DNA from: Mycoplasmopsis agassizii
GTDB lineage: Bacteria; Bacillota_I; Bacilli_A; Mycoplasmatales; Metamycoplasmataceae
DNA length: 52,348 nt
NCBI RefSeq assembly: GCF_002276225.1
Contig: NZ_NQNY01000008.1
Span: 1 to 52,348 of the forward strand
Reading direction: 5' to 3'
Part shown: one piece after another, positions 11,973 through 23,285 of the stretch
Position numbering within the stretch: the stretch's first letter is position 1
Layout: each line of letters starts with the position of its first letter
The notes under the pieces: generated by a model
What the model was told of the DNA's origin: nothing
What the model saw: the letters and a program-made list of their open reading frames with translations, nothing else
The model's database searches: none
Translations under genes and position numbers: made by a program

Positions 11973-13463
11973 CTATTTTAGTTGTAGTTCAATGTTTTTA
12001 GTAAACGCTTCTAAAAATGCATCAGCAGTAGTATATGTTGCAGTGGTTAAACCTAAAGCATCATAAGGTTCTCAGTACTGTTTACCAGGTCATTTGGGTT
12101 GTTCAAGATTTAATGAAGATTGTTTTGATACAGAATCTATAACTGCTTTATATAAGTTATTTACTGCTTCTGCGAATCCAGTTGTTCCAATATACTCAGT
12201 AGTTTTAATTTTTGGCGCTTTATCATTGGTAGGATCGTTAAACTCTAAAGTTTTAACATCCATATTAACAACCGCTCCAGTTGCTGCTGACATTTTACCA
12301 GCTTCAGTCATCCACTCTGTTGCCAGATCTTTTGAAGTTAATACATTGGCAAAATAATTAGCAAAATGCGCTTTTCCATCAATTGCTTTTGCTTCTTTTG
12401 AAAATGATGCTAATGATGCTTTATTTAATGAATAAGCTCATCCACCAATAAAGTGTCGAAGTTGTCTTGTTCCGTATTTTGGAAGTACTGAAGCAGAAAT
12501 TTTACTTAAAATTTCAGTTGCTTTCTCTGGTGTAGATTTATTATTTTTAAGAACAGAAGCAACTAAATCCGAAAGAATTCAAGGACCTTCGATTGTCAAT
12601 GAAATACTTTGATCTGCAATTCCCGATCTAATAGTTTTTTCTCTATTGGCTGAAGAATTAGCAACAATCTTATAATTTTCATTTGTACTAGTTCTTAGAG
12701 CATTAACATAAGTTCAAAGTTCTTTTAGTGTTTGCTTAGATTGTTCATCTGTTAGGAAGGGTGCAGTTTTAGTTGTACCGTTATATGTCACTCACATGTT
12801 TTTAGCTTCCTCTAAATTACCATTTTTCTGGTCTGCAAATAAACCATTTAAAAAGGTTGAACCATGTCATAAATTTCCTGCTTGAAAAGCAAATTTTTTG
12901 CCCACAGGATCTTTAAATTCTGTTGTTATGTCACCTGGACCATTTGGATAAACATCTTTGTTATAAAAAGCAATAACTGATTCAACATTTAATGGAAATC
13001 CATAATATGTATTTTCAATTTTAACAAGTTTTTTATTATCTCCATAATCAGTAAGTGAACTTTCATCAACGGCGGCAACTAGTTGCTTGTTTATTAGATC
13101 TTGAAATTTATCAAGTTGTACAGGGAATAAATCTGCTGCAGTTGCGCCTTGATTGGTAACTGTAGTATTAACATACTCAATAGCACCACCATTTGCAACT
13201 TTAACAAGTTCAACTCTATTTCGCATGTTTTCAGGAAGCAGTGTAATAGCTTTATCTAGAGCTTTTTTTCAAGATTCTTCATAGGCAACTTTTAAAGTAC
13301 CTGATCAATTTGAAAGTGTTTTTTCTGCTTTTTCTTTTAAAGTACCAGTCACTTCAGGGGCATCTCCTGTTCCTGGATTTGTGCTACATGCAACAGCTAA
13401 TGCACCTGCTGCTAAGGCAGCAAAAGCTGATGAACTAAGAATTAATTTTTTACTTAATTTCAT
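11973..13463 (-). CDS. Sugar-binding lipoprotein of the ABC transporter (MalE-like)
   Basis: 496 residues. A signal peptide MKLSKKLILSSSAFAALAAG ends in a lipobox with the lipidated Cys in LAVACS, so the protein is anchored outside the membrane. The body has solute-binding features such as TYYGFPLNVESVIAFYNKDV and EGPWILSDL, characteristic of family 1 carbohydrate-binding proteins. The start at 13463 is chosen over an upstream in-frame Met at 13520 because it gives a clean signal peptide and is preceded by AAGAGA. It is the first gene of the transporter block. It should bind maltodextrins, going by the neighbouring enzymes. Confidence 0.88.
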
Positions 13464-13662
13464 ATAATTTTCTCTTTTCTTTATTTTGATTAGAATATTT
13501 GACTCTCTAAAGAGCCACATCTATTATTTTAATCCTAATTTATATTTTTGGCTAAAAGTAACCTGAAAATAGAAAAAAATTCATTTTTTTGCAGATTATT
13601 TACCACGTTTTTCAATAAACAAAAGTTTTGGAAGCCATTTTTAGGATTTGTACTGACTAAAG

Positions 13663-16600
13663 CTATTTAAATTTTGCAAAAACCATAGTTGCTTTTGATT
13701 TGATCATTGCTTTATTTTTACTAAAATCATAACCATCGATTTTAGTAATTCCTGCGCTATTATTATCAACTATAACTGCTCAACTAGCATCAAGTGCTTT
13801 GGCTAATTCAATGTCTTGATCACTAGGGTTTGAAGCAACAATAACTTCTAAAATATTACTTTTGGGATCAATATTAGTTAGATGATATTGAATAATATCA
13901 ACTGCCTTATTTTCATTAACTTGATTATTTCTAGTTGCTTGAAAATTAGTTTTTGCTAAGTCGATAATTGCTTCTTTACTTTCGTTAATACTTGCTAATG
14001 GTATTGATGAATTACCTAAACCTTCATAAGCTTTTGATGGTGAAGCTCAAGAATCATTTTCACTTACTAACTTAAAGTTGAAACTATTACTTTCGCCTCA
14101 TTGAGCACGATTTTTATGAATTAATTCTAAATCATTTTTATTTAGAATTAATGTGCCATTACCATCTTGATCTATTTCAACAAACTTAGTTAGATTTTGA
14201 TTATTAGCACTAGTCGAAATTTCACCTGCTAGATATCATTTTTTATTTCTAGCATTTTGATCAGCATTAATAAATTTAATTTTTAATTCACCTAATTTAG
14301 GATCTAAAAAATTTTTATATAAACTTGCACTATTAGTTTTGGTTTCACCAAAAAAAGTAAGATGCTGATTAATATCTTCAACTTTAGTTAGACTAAAAGA
14401 AGCAAAACTTTTTCTTAAAGTTATTAACCCCTTAACATAATCTTTTAACTTTTTAAATTCACCATTTGCAAAAGTATCTTCTAAACGATTTCATCTAATG
14501 CTGTTAGTATAGTCTGAAGAATGATATGAATTTTCTGCGTATTTATTTTCATAAGCATCTTTTACATCATCTAAAACTATTAAGTTATCACTTGTTGCAC
14601 TTCTATGTAAATTTGCATCATTTTTAGCAAGTGGCTTAGTGCGACCCATTTCATCACCACCTTGAATCACTATTCTACCTTGACTTGTAAATAATAAGGT
14701 GTATGCTTGTTTTAACAAGTTAATCTTATATTGTATATTTTCTGAATCAGATTTATCTGCTAATTTAGCTGTTGCTAAATTGATCTTATCTCATAAACTA
14801 AAACCATCATGAATGGCTAAATAATTTAATGATTCAGTTGCAGTATCTGCAAACAAATTATTTTCACTATTATCAATTTGAGAAAATAATAAGCCATCTT
14901 TTTCTTCACTTTGTTTAAAGTTTTTAATTCCACCTATTAAAGCTGCTCTAAGTAATCCTGCATTTTGGTTATTACCATTTAAATAACCTAGATCAAAAGC
15001 TTGACCTTCGCCTGTATCACCTTTTGAAGATCTACGCATTGCATCATTAAAATAAGCAAGATCTTTAACCTTATGTTCATTAAAACTAGCAACTCCTTTG
15101 ACAGGACTAAGCCCACTATCTAGGTCTGTAAAATTTCACGCTTCACCATATAAAATCGCTTTAGGCATTAATTCTCGAGCCTTTAAAATGGTTGTACTAT
15201 CGATAAAACCTAGTAAATCAAAACGAAAACCATCAACTCCCATTTCTTCATGAAAAAATTTTAATGATTCTAAAATAAGGCGTTGCATCATAAAACTTTC
15301 ACTAGCAACAGCAGGTTCACCTACTGGAGTAGATTTACCTTTGAAACGAAAATAAAGATTTTCGACAATATCTTCTAAAATACTATTTTTAAATAAGTGA
15401 TTATAAACAACATCTACTATGACACCAATGTTATTTTTATGCAACTTATTAACTAATTCTCTAAATTCTTTGATTCTTGCATAAGGATCATTTGCATCAC
15501 TTGCTAATCAGCCTTCAATAGAAAAATAGTTATGAGGATCATAACCTCAGTTGTAATTTGCTTTGCTATCAACCTGATTATCATTATAAGTTTTATTATT
15601 TTCATCAACTGTATAATAGTTTTGAATTGGCATTAATTGTACGTGCGTAATTCCTAAGTCTTGAAGGTGTTTAATGCCTTTATCTCAATTAGCAAAACCT
15701 TTAAAAGTTCCTTTATCAGCAACATCACTATTAATTGTAAAATCTCTAACATGAATTTCATAAGCCACCATCTTATTAACATTACCTTTTAAAGATTCAA
15801 TGTCAACTCCTAAGGCTTTTGGTTTAACTCCTGCTTTTTCACTTGTTAAATCAACAAAAGCAGCTTTACCAACTTTATCTTCAGCTGCAGGATTAAAACT
15901 TGCCATTGATTTTGCATAAGGATCTAAAACGACTCTATTATTATCTAAAATAAACTGATAAAAAAGTCCATCTAAACTTTCTAAATTAGTATTTGCTTTA
16001 TCTAGATTAATTGCAAAAACTAGATCGTTATCTTCTTTAGTCATTTTTAATCTTTTAATTTCTTTTTGATCTTTATCAAAAAGAATGATTTCTGCTTTGC
16101 TTGAAGTAGGTGCATATAATTTAACTTCTCAGCTATTGTTACTTAATAAATTAGCACCTAAAGTACCTTCATAATGCATTTTTGAATCATTTATATAAGG
16201 TTTAGAAACGATAGTTAAAACTAGATCTTCATTATTATATCTAATCATTAACTTATCAGAAACTCTAGGAGGCATGTCCATAAATTCTAAAGTTACTAAT
16301 TCTTTATTTTGCTTTAAACGAAAACGATCGATAAAAGTTTGATTATTTAAATTTTTAATAGTGATTGCTGATCTTAGAATTTTTAAGTCATTATTAAATT
16401 CAATTAAAATCCGTTCAGGGTTAACTCTTAAAGCGTATTTAGCATCAATTGAAGCAACTGGTAAATCACTATAGACAGTTTCACTATTTGCTAAAATTCA
16501 AAATTCACTATAATCTGCAGATAAAGGTAATGAGCGATCACCTCCATCTTTTTCATCACCATTATGTAAAATATAATTTAGTCCTTTTGCTAAATTAATA

Positions 16601-17568
16601 ATATCTACTTCTGCTTTATAAAAACCATTTTCATCAGCAACTTCTGAAAATAAAATCGGATTTTGTCAACTAGTTTCAGTTTCAATTGCTTTATTAGAAC
16701 CATCATTATTTCATAAATGTAAACCTCAACCTTTAATTTTGGTATTACTTGAAGGTTTATAATGAATGACTAATTTTTTAGATGGAATAACTTCTGAATC
16801 GGTGTTAGCTTTTAGTTTAATTATTTTAAGTGTAAGATCTTTTTCAATAAAAGTTTCACCATAAAGCGTGATTATAAATTCTAATTCAGTTTTATTATTT
16901 TCTAAATTTTTAGTAAATGCTTTAACTTTAAAATTAAGTCCTTCACTTAATTTTTCTTTAAAAATTGCACCATTTTTACCTTCATTATTAAGGGTGTTTT
17001 TGTTCAATAATTTTAAAATACCTAATGTTGAAAGAATGTCTTTTGGTCGATAAGTGTTGTCATCTTTAGCAGTAATTATTTTATTAATTTTATTAATTTC
17101 AACATCACTTATTGCTTGCTTAATAAGTGGTTTTTCAATTTCATTTTTAGCAAAACCTTTGATAGTTGAAGCAATTTTTTTAGTAAGATTTTCACTTTTT
17201 AATAAAAATATTAAATCAATTGAATCGGAATTTTCACTTTTATTTGGAGTAAAACTTTCAATGCTTAAACTATAACCATTATTTAGTGCTTTAGTTAAGA
17301 CATCTGAATTATCAGAATTGTAATTTTTAAAGTCAAGTAACTTTTCAATATCTCTGATAAAGCTAATTTCTTGTGGTTGTCAATCATTGAATAAAACAGA
17401 AAGAGTAATTTCTGTTTTAATTTTTTCAGATTCTTTATCTAGTTTAGCTTGTTCTGAAAGTTCACCTGAATTATTGGGTGAACACGCTATTAAAGAGGTT
17501 ACTGATGCAATAAATGTAGCGCCAGTTAGTAAAAATAGCGATTTTTTAATTTTAGGATTTTTTCGCAT
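13663..17568 (-). CDS. pulA: Surface pullulanase lipoprotein (GH13, type I)
   Basis: 1301 residues. A signal peptide and lipobox (TSLIAC) predict a surface lipoprotein. After ~190 unassigned residues come a starch-binding-like segment (IHYKPSSNTKIKGWGLHLWN, CBM41-like), an N-terminal CBM48-like part and the GH13 barrel. The type I pullulanase motif YNWGYDP is at 672-678. The catalytic residues are Asp784 (GFRFDLLGF), Glu809 (LYGEAW) and Asp921 (AIHDGFS). It should cut alpha-1,6 branches of host glycogen or dietary starch outside the cell and supply linear maltodextrin to the transporter encoded next. No clear terminator separates it from the binding-protein gene 200 bp downstream, so read-through is possible. 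The ATG lies 6 bases from a -10 box. Confidence 0.92.
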
Positions 17569-17574
17569 AGTTTA

Positions 17575-17580
17575 ATTGTA
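17575..17580 (-). promoter_or_regulatory. Probable -10 box of the pullulanase gene, leaderless
   Basis: TACAAT on the minus strand ends 6 bases before the ATG, so transcription would start at or next to the start codon. No Shine-Dalgarno sequence is present. The same spacing recurs at three other genes in the window. Confidence 0.5.
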
Positions 17581-18149
17581 TGTTGATAAGCAATTTTTTG
17601 GATTTTTAAGCAATTTTTTATTAAAATCAAGTGAATGTTTCACTTTATTTTCCACAAAATTTTTTATAACAATAATTAGAGCATGAAAGTTAGTAAATTT
17701 CGATTAAAACTTGCTTATTTTTAGTGCAAATGTTACTTTTTCAATTCCATATATGGTACTTTAAATTAACGCCAAAATATTTTCGTTTTTTTAGCTATTT
17801 ATTCAAAAATATTGGTATTCTTTTTAATAAGAAAAGCAACTCAAAAGAGAGTATTTTGCTTTTGTTATTGACAAAGTTATCGACAACTTATAAACATACA
17901 ATAAAATTTGTTAAAACAATAATTTTAATACTTATTATTATAAAAATATTGTTTTTATAATATATTAACAATTTAAATATGAAAATAAGATATCCAGATC
18001 TAAATATCTAAAAATATTTATAAATATTTTTTAATCATTTTTAATTAATTTGTTGCATAATCTAATAACTATATGTTATAAAAAACATATAAGCAGTTTT
18101 TGCTAGAGAGAGATGATTAAAAAGTAGCCTTTTATTAAACGCTATTTGT

Positions 18150-18170
18150 TGTTTTTGTCTAACAAAAACA
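18150..18170 (+). promoter_or_regulatory. Hairpin in the nrdF leader
   Basis: A perfect 9-bp stem with a 3-base loop lies 30 bp upstream of the nrdF ATG and about 15 bp before its GAGAGG ribosome binding site. No T tail follows on the plus strand, so it is not a terminator. It may control translation or stability of the nrd mRNA. Confidence 0.45.
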
Positions 18171-18200
18171 GACAAATATATTTATGAGAGGTTTTTAAAA

Positions 18201-19253
18201 ATGGAAGAGAAAAAAATACGTGAAAAGAATCAATATTACAGTGAATCTGTTTCACCAATTGGCTACTATCAAAACAATTTTCAAGGAAAAATGCGTTCAG
18301 TTAACTGAAACGTGTTAAACGATCCAAAAGACTTAGAAGTTTGAACAAGAATTTGTCAAAATTTCTGAATTCCTGAGAAAATTCCAGTATCAAATGACTT
18401 AAAAAGTTGAAAAACACTTGATGATAAGTGACAACAATTAATCACTAATACTTTTACAGGTTTAACTTTATTAGACACCATTCAAGCAACAGTTTGTGAT
18501 GTGGCACAAATTCCTAATTCACAAACTGATCATGAGCAAGTTATTTATGCTAACTTTGCTTTTATGGTTGGTGTGCATGCTCGTAGTTATGGAACAATTT
18601 TTTCAACTTTTTGTACTTCAGAAATGATTGAAGAAGCCCATGAATGAGTTATTAATAATGAAAAACTGCAAGCTAGAGCACGTGTTTTAATTCCTTATTA
18701 TCATAATGATGATCCTTTAAAATCAAAAGTTGCTGCTGCTTTAATGCCTGGATTTTTATTATATGGTGGCTTTTACTTACCATTTTATTTATCAGCAAGA
18801 GGCAAGTTACCAAATACTAGTGACATTATTCGTTTAATTTTAAGAGATAAAGTTATTCATAATTACTACAGTGGTTATAAATATCAACGTAAAGTTGAAA
18901 AACTGCCACTTCAAGAACAAACAGAAATGAAAAAGTTTGTTTTTGACTTAATGTATGAATTAATTGATCTTGAAAAAGACTACTTAAAAGACTTATATAC
19001 AGGTTTTGAAACAGCAGATGGTAAATCAATGGCTGATGAAGCAATTGCTTTTAGTTTATATAATGCTGGTAAATTTTTACAAAACCTAGGTTATGATTCA
19101 CCTTTTAGTGCAGAAGAAACACGTATTTCTCCTGAAGTACTTGCACAATTATCAGCTCGTGCTGATGAAAATCATGATTTCTTTTCAGGAAATGGTTCTT
19201 CATATGTAATGGGAACTATCGAAGAAACAGATGATGATGATTGAGAATTTTAA
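18201..19253 (+). CDS. nrdF: Ribonucleotide reductase radical subunit, class Ie (metal-free VPK type)
   Basis: 350 residues. It generates and holds the radical used by NrdE to make deoxyribonucleotides. Alignment by eye with E. coli NrdF keeps Asp92 (LTLLDTIQ), His126 and His220, and the radical tyrosine Tyr130 (VHARSY). The three carboxylate ligands are replaced: Val123 (FMVGVH for FMEAVH), Pro183 (ALMPGF for FLESF) and Lys217 (LRDKVIH for IRDEAVH). Val/Pro/Lys is the published signature of the class Ie subunits of Mesoplasma and some Mycoplasma, which use a DOPA radical and no metal. The C-terminal acidic tail ends DDWEF, with a TGA-coded Trp, for docking on NrdE. GAGAGG precedes the ATG. 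First gene of nrdFIE. Confidence 0.95.
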
Positions 19254-19271
19254 TTAACAAAAAGGAAGATC

Positions 19272-19727
19272 ATGAAAGACTTATCACATGTAACAATTGA
19301 TGAAACTAAAAGACCAAAAGGTCCAATGCTAGTTGTTTATTTTTCATCAATTTCAAATAATACTCATCGCTTTATTCAAAAACTAGGAATTGATAATAAG
19401 AGAATTCCTACCGAATTAACTGATGCACCTTTAATAGTTGAACAAGACTATGTTTTAATTACACCAACATATGCTGGTGGAGGGGAATTTAAAAACGGAG
19501 CCGTTCCTAAACAAGTTATTAACTTTTTAAATAATCCCCAAAATCGTTCATTTTGTAAAGCAGTAATTGCTTCAGGAAACACCAATTTTGGTGACACCTT
19601 TGCTTTAGCTGGACCAATTATTTCAAAGAAATTAAATATTCCATTGCTTTATCAATTTGAACTGCTAGGAACAGCAGATGATACTGCTCAAATTAGCAAA
19701 ATCCTAAATGATTTTTGAATTAAATAA
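19272..19727 (+). CDS. nrdI: NrdI flavodoxin
   Basis: 151 residues, FMN-binding flavodoxin fold. VVYFSSISNNTHRFI is the phosphate-binding loop, TPTYAGGGEFKNGAVP the isoalloxazine loop, and ASGNTNFGDTFALAG the third loop. It delivers oxidant to NrdF; in class Ie it is required to convert the tyrosine to DOPA. AAAGGAAG lies before the ATG, 18 bp after nrdF. Confidence 0.95.
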
Positions 19728-19785
19728 TTCAAAAAAACATTAACTTATAAAACTAAACTATTTTAATAAGAAAAGAGAAACCACC

Positions 19786-21948
19786 ATGAGTGAAACCAAA
19801 GAAATTGACATGTTAAATGATGCAAACGATGAATATATCGTTTTAAATGCTTTAGCAAGAATGGTGATCAATGGAAAAAATAATTTCCATGCTGATCAAA
19901 GTGCAGTTTTAGAATACATGCATTCACATGTATTACCTAGAACAAAAGAATTTGATAATTTTCAACACCGCATTGAGTGATTAATTGAAAATGAATATTA
20001 CGATGCACAAGTTATTAACCAATACACAATGGATCAACTTAGAGAACTACATGAATATGCATATTCATTTAAATTTGAATTTATGTCATTCATGGGTGCT
20101 TTAAAATTCTACACTTCATATGCTTTAAAAACTTTTGATAACTCTCAATATTTAGAAACTTATGAAGACCGTGTTTTAATGAATGCCTTACTTTTTGGTG
20201 AAGGTAAATTTGAGCGTGCAAAAGTAATGATTAAACAAATGATGACTCAAAGATATCAACCTGCAACTCCAACATTTTTAAATGCAGGTAAAAAACAACG
20301 TGGAGAATACGTTTCTTGTTTTTTACTAAGAGTTGAAGATAATATGGAATCAATTGCTCGTGGTATTTCAACTTCATTACAGTTATCAAAACGTGGTGGA
20401 GGGGTTGCTTTATCACTTTCAAATGTACGTGAAGCAGGAGCTCCTATTAAAAATATTCAAGGACAAGCAACTGGTGTTTTACCTGTTATGAAATTACTTG
20501 AAGATTCTTTTTCTTACGCTAATCAACTAGGACAAAGACAAGGCGCAGGTGCTGTTTATTTACATGCACACCACCCTGATATCATGGCTTTTTTAGATAC
20601 TAAAAAAGAAAATGCTGATGAAAAAATTCGTATCAAATCTTTATCATTAGGAATTGTTGTTCCTGATGTTACTTTCAAATTAGCTGCTGAAAATAAAGAC
20701 ATGGCTTTATTTTCTCCTTACGATGTTTTCAAAGTATATGGAAAAACATTAAACGATATTTCAGTAACTGATGAATATGAAAATTTAGTTAAAAATCCTA
20801 AAATTAATAAAACTTATATTAATGCACGTAAACTATTTCAAACTATTGCTCAATTACACTTTGAATCAGGTTATCCTTACTTATTATTTGATGATACAGT
20901 TAATGCTGCAAACCCTAATCCAGGGCGTGTTGTCATGTCAAATTTATGTTCAGAAATTGTGCAATCTTCTTCAGCAAGTGAATATAGTGAAGATTTAAGC
21001 TATACAAAAGTAGGAGAAGATATTGCATGTAATTTAGGTTCAATTAATATCGCTCGTGCTATGGAAGCAGGTGCTGAATTTGGTGAAATGATTGAAGATT
21101 CAATTATTGCTTTAGATGTTATTTCACGTTTAGCAAATGTTTCATCAGCACCTTCAGTTGAAAAAGGAAATTCAAACAATAATGCTCTAGGTTTAGGAGC
21201 AATGAACATGCATGGGTTTTTAGCAACAAATGAAATTTATTATAATTCTCCTGAAGCTTTAGACTTTACAAATATTTATTTTTATACAACTGCATATCAC
21301 GCTTTTCGTGCTTCAAATAATTTAGCGATTAATGAAAAACGTGTTTATAAACATTTTAAAAATTCTAAATACGCAGATGGATCATATTTTGAAAAATACA
21401 CTAAAGTTGCTAAAGATGAATACTTACCTAAAACTGAAAAAATTAAAGAAATTTTTGCTAAGTATAATGTGGCAATTCCTTCACAACAAGACTGAATTGA
21501 TCTAGTTGAAAAAATTAAAAAACATGGGCTAGCAAATTCACATTTAATGGCAATTGCACCTACAGGATCTATTTCATATTTATCTTCATGTACAGCATCA
21601 TTACAACCAATAGTTTCACCTGTTGAAGTAAGAAAAGAAGGTAAAGTTGGTAGAGTTTATGTACCTGCTTATAAAATTGATGATGACAATTTAAAATACT
21701 ATCAAGATGGAGCTTATGAATTAGGACCAGATCCTATTATTGATTTAGCAGCAGAAGCTCAAAAACATGTTGATCAAGCAATCAGTTTAACACTATTTGT
21801 TGATGCAGATAAAACTACTACAAGAGATCTTAATAAAGCCTATATTCGGGCATTTAAGAAAAAATGTAAGTCAATTTATTATGTAAGAATTCGCCAGGAA
21901 GTAATCGATTACATGGAAAATATCGACTGTGAATCTTGTGTAATTTAA
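19786..21948 (+). CDS. nrdE: Ribonucleotide reductase catalytic subunit
   Basis: 720 residues, normal for class I NrdE. Visible are [19 protein letters not shown], the cysteine in [11 protein letters not shown], the [12 protein letters not shown] loop, the cysteine in [32 protein letters not shown], and the C-terminal redox pair CESC four residues from the end. It reduces ribonucleoside diphosphates with the radical supplied by NrdF. Strong terminator 40 bp downstream. Confidence 0.96.
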
Positions 21949-21985
21949 GACTAAATAAAAGGCAAAATTTAAACGATTAATTATT

Positions 21986-22017
21986 AATGTTTTCTCTTTT
22001 TAGGGAAGACATTTTTT
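21986..22017 (+). terminator. Terminator of nrdFIE
   Basis: An 11-bp stem (21986-21996 with 22003-22013, two or three G-U pairs) with a 6-base loop is followed by TTTT-rich DNA, just after the nrdE stop. Confidence 0.8.
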
Positions 22018-22092
22018 AATTATTTTCCTATTAAATTACTTAATTGCCTATGTACAAAAGAAGTATTTAGAAGAAGAAAAAAGAAATAAAAT

Positions 22093-22101
22093 TGCTATAA
22101 T
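22093..22101 (+). promoter_or_regulatory. Extended -10 promoter of the restriction-modification operon
   Basis: TGCTATAAT matches the extended -10 consensus TGnTATAAT exactly. No good -35 is seen, as is usual for extended -10 promoters. Confidence 0.6.
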
Positions 22102-22271
22102 TTTTAAAGAAAATTAAGCTAATAATTTTATAAAAACAATGTAACTTATTTTTGAAATAAGCCTTATAAAGCTTAGGTGTAAGAAATAATTTTTACTAAT
22201 AATTTAAAAGTAAAAAAATCAAGATTTTTTAGCTTTTAAATATTTTAAAAATAATTGATGGGAGTAATTTT

Positions 22272-23264
22272 ATGTACACTTTGGAAATGAAAGCATCTAA
22301 AAATTTAAAAAATAAATCAGTAGTTAAAAAAAGCCAAATGAAAAAAAATTCATTAAATGAAATACTCTTAATAGATCATACAACTAAAAAAAATATTATT
22401 TGAGCAAATAAAAATTATGAAAAATATGGATGAAAATATAATGAAGAATCAGAGATTAGACCTGAGTTATTAATTGTGGGGTCTAAAGAAATTATTCAAC
22501 CAAGAGTTTATAAAAATAAAGAAATTAAAAATAATAGAACTAAGCAGATGGCCGAAGTATTTACACCATCATGAATTTGTAATAAACAAAATAATTTAAT
22601 TGATAATGAGTTTTTTGGATATAAAAATTCTTTTAATCATGAAACTGAAAATGGTTGAACTAAAACCAAAAAAGTAGATTTTAAAAATAAAAATTGAAAA
22701 GAATATATTGATCTAGAAAGATTAGAAATTACCTGTGGTGAAGCACCTTATTTAACAAGTAGATACGATTCAGTCACTGGTGAAATAATTAAACCATTAG
22801 ATCGTATTGGATTATTAGATAGAAAATTGAGAGTTATTTTTGAAAATGTAGATACAGATAAAGACTTTTTAAAATATTCGTTTTTAGCACTAAAAAGAAC
22901 ATATGGCTTTGATTTTCAAGGTGATAATGTATTGCTTGCTAGAAATAATTTGCTTCAAACATTTGTCGAATTCTATATTGAGAAATTTTCAAAAAAACCT
23001 ACCCTTGCTAGTTTAAAAAAAGCGGCAAAAATTATTAGTTGAAATATTTTTCAAATGGACGGTTTGAAATACGTTGTGCCATTTTCATGTAATAGAAATA
23101 AAATAATACAAGATTCACTTTTTGGGGATCCAGTTGAAGAAATTATTTTTTGCTTAGGTTGTATGAGAAATGATTCTCATAAACATAAAGGTCAATATGC
23201 AAAAATTAAAGATTGAAGATTAAATAAAATAATTAGATTTATTGATTTACTGGATAAAGAGTAA
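22272..23264 (+). CDS. Restriction-modification protein, 'subunit M'-like
   Basis: 330 residues. The block NNRTKQMAEVFTPSWICNKQ resembles the xxFTP segment at the front of N6-adenine methyltransferases. It is followed by YIDLERLEITCGEAPYLTSR and RIGLLDRKLRVI, which I associate with small proteins annotated as 'restriction endonuclease subunit M' that sit beside large helicase-methyltransferase proteins. No complete SAM-binding or NPPY motif is visible, so it is probably an accessory or recognition partner and not a full methyltransferase. GGGAG precedes the ATG. The gene ends 21 bp before the large gene, so they form an operon. Confidence 0.7.
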
Positions 23265-23285
23265 AACACATATCAAAAGGAAAAT

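Larger units (their letters stand above)
17569..18200. other. Divergent intergenic region between pulA and nrdF
   Basis: 632 bp without a convincing gene. It holds the pulA -10 box at one end and, toward nrdF, an inverted repeat TATATGTT/AACATATA (18070-18077 / 18084-18091). A 9-bp hairpin TGTTTTTGT-CTA-ACAAAAACA follows at 18150-18170. Three imperfect DnaA-box-like 9-mers occur (TTTTCCACA near 17649, TTATTGACA and TTATCGACA near 17870-17890). The short plus-strand frame at 17724-17960 is low-complexity and has no ribosome binding site. Confidence 0.6.
21949..22271 (+). other. Intergenic region between nrdE and the restriction-modification genes
   Basis: After the nrd terminator an extended -10 box TGCTATAAT (22093-22101) can start the restriction-modification transcript, leaving a leader of about 160 bases. 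The leader holds two small stem-loops, CTTATTT/AAATAAG near 22145-22161 and AAAAAATC/GATTTTTT near 22212-22230. GGGAG lies before the ATG. No gene is seen. Confidence 0.55.

Noticed and set aside
17640-17900. Replication origin from DnaA-box-like 9-mers
   Set aside because: Only imperfect boxes, no dnaA or dnaN nearby, and AT-rich DNA makes such 9-mers likely by chance.
17724-17960. 78-residue open frame on the plus strand in the pulA-nrdF intergenic region
   Set aside because: Low-complexity Leu/Ile/Lys-rich translation, no ribosome binding site, and it ends in AT-rich leader DNA. Probably chance.
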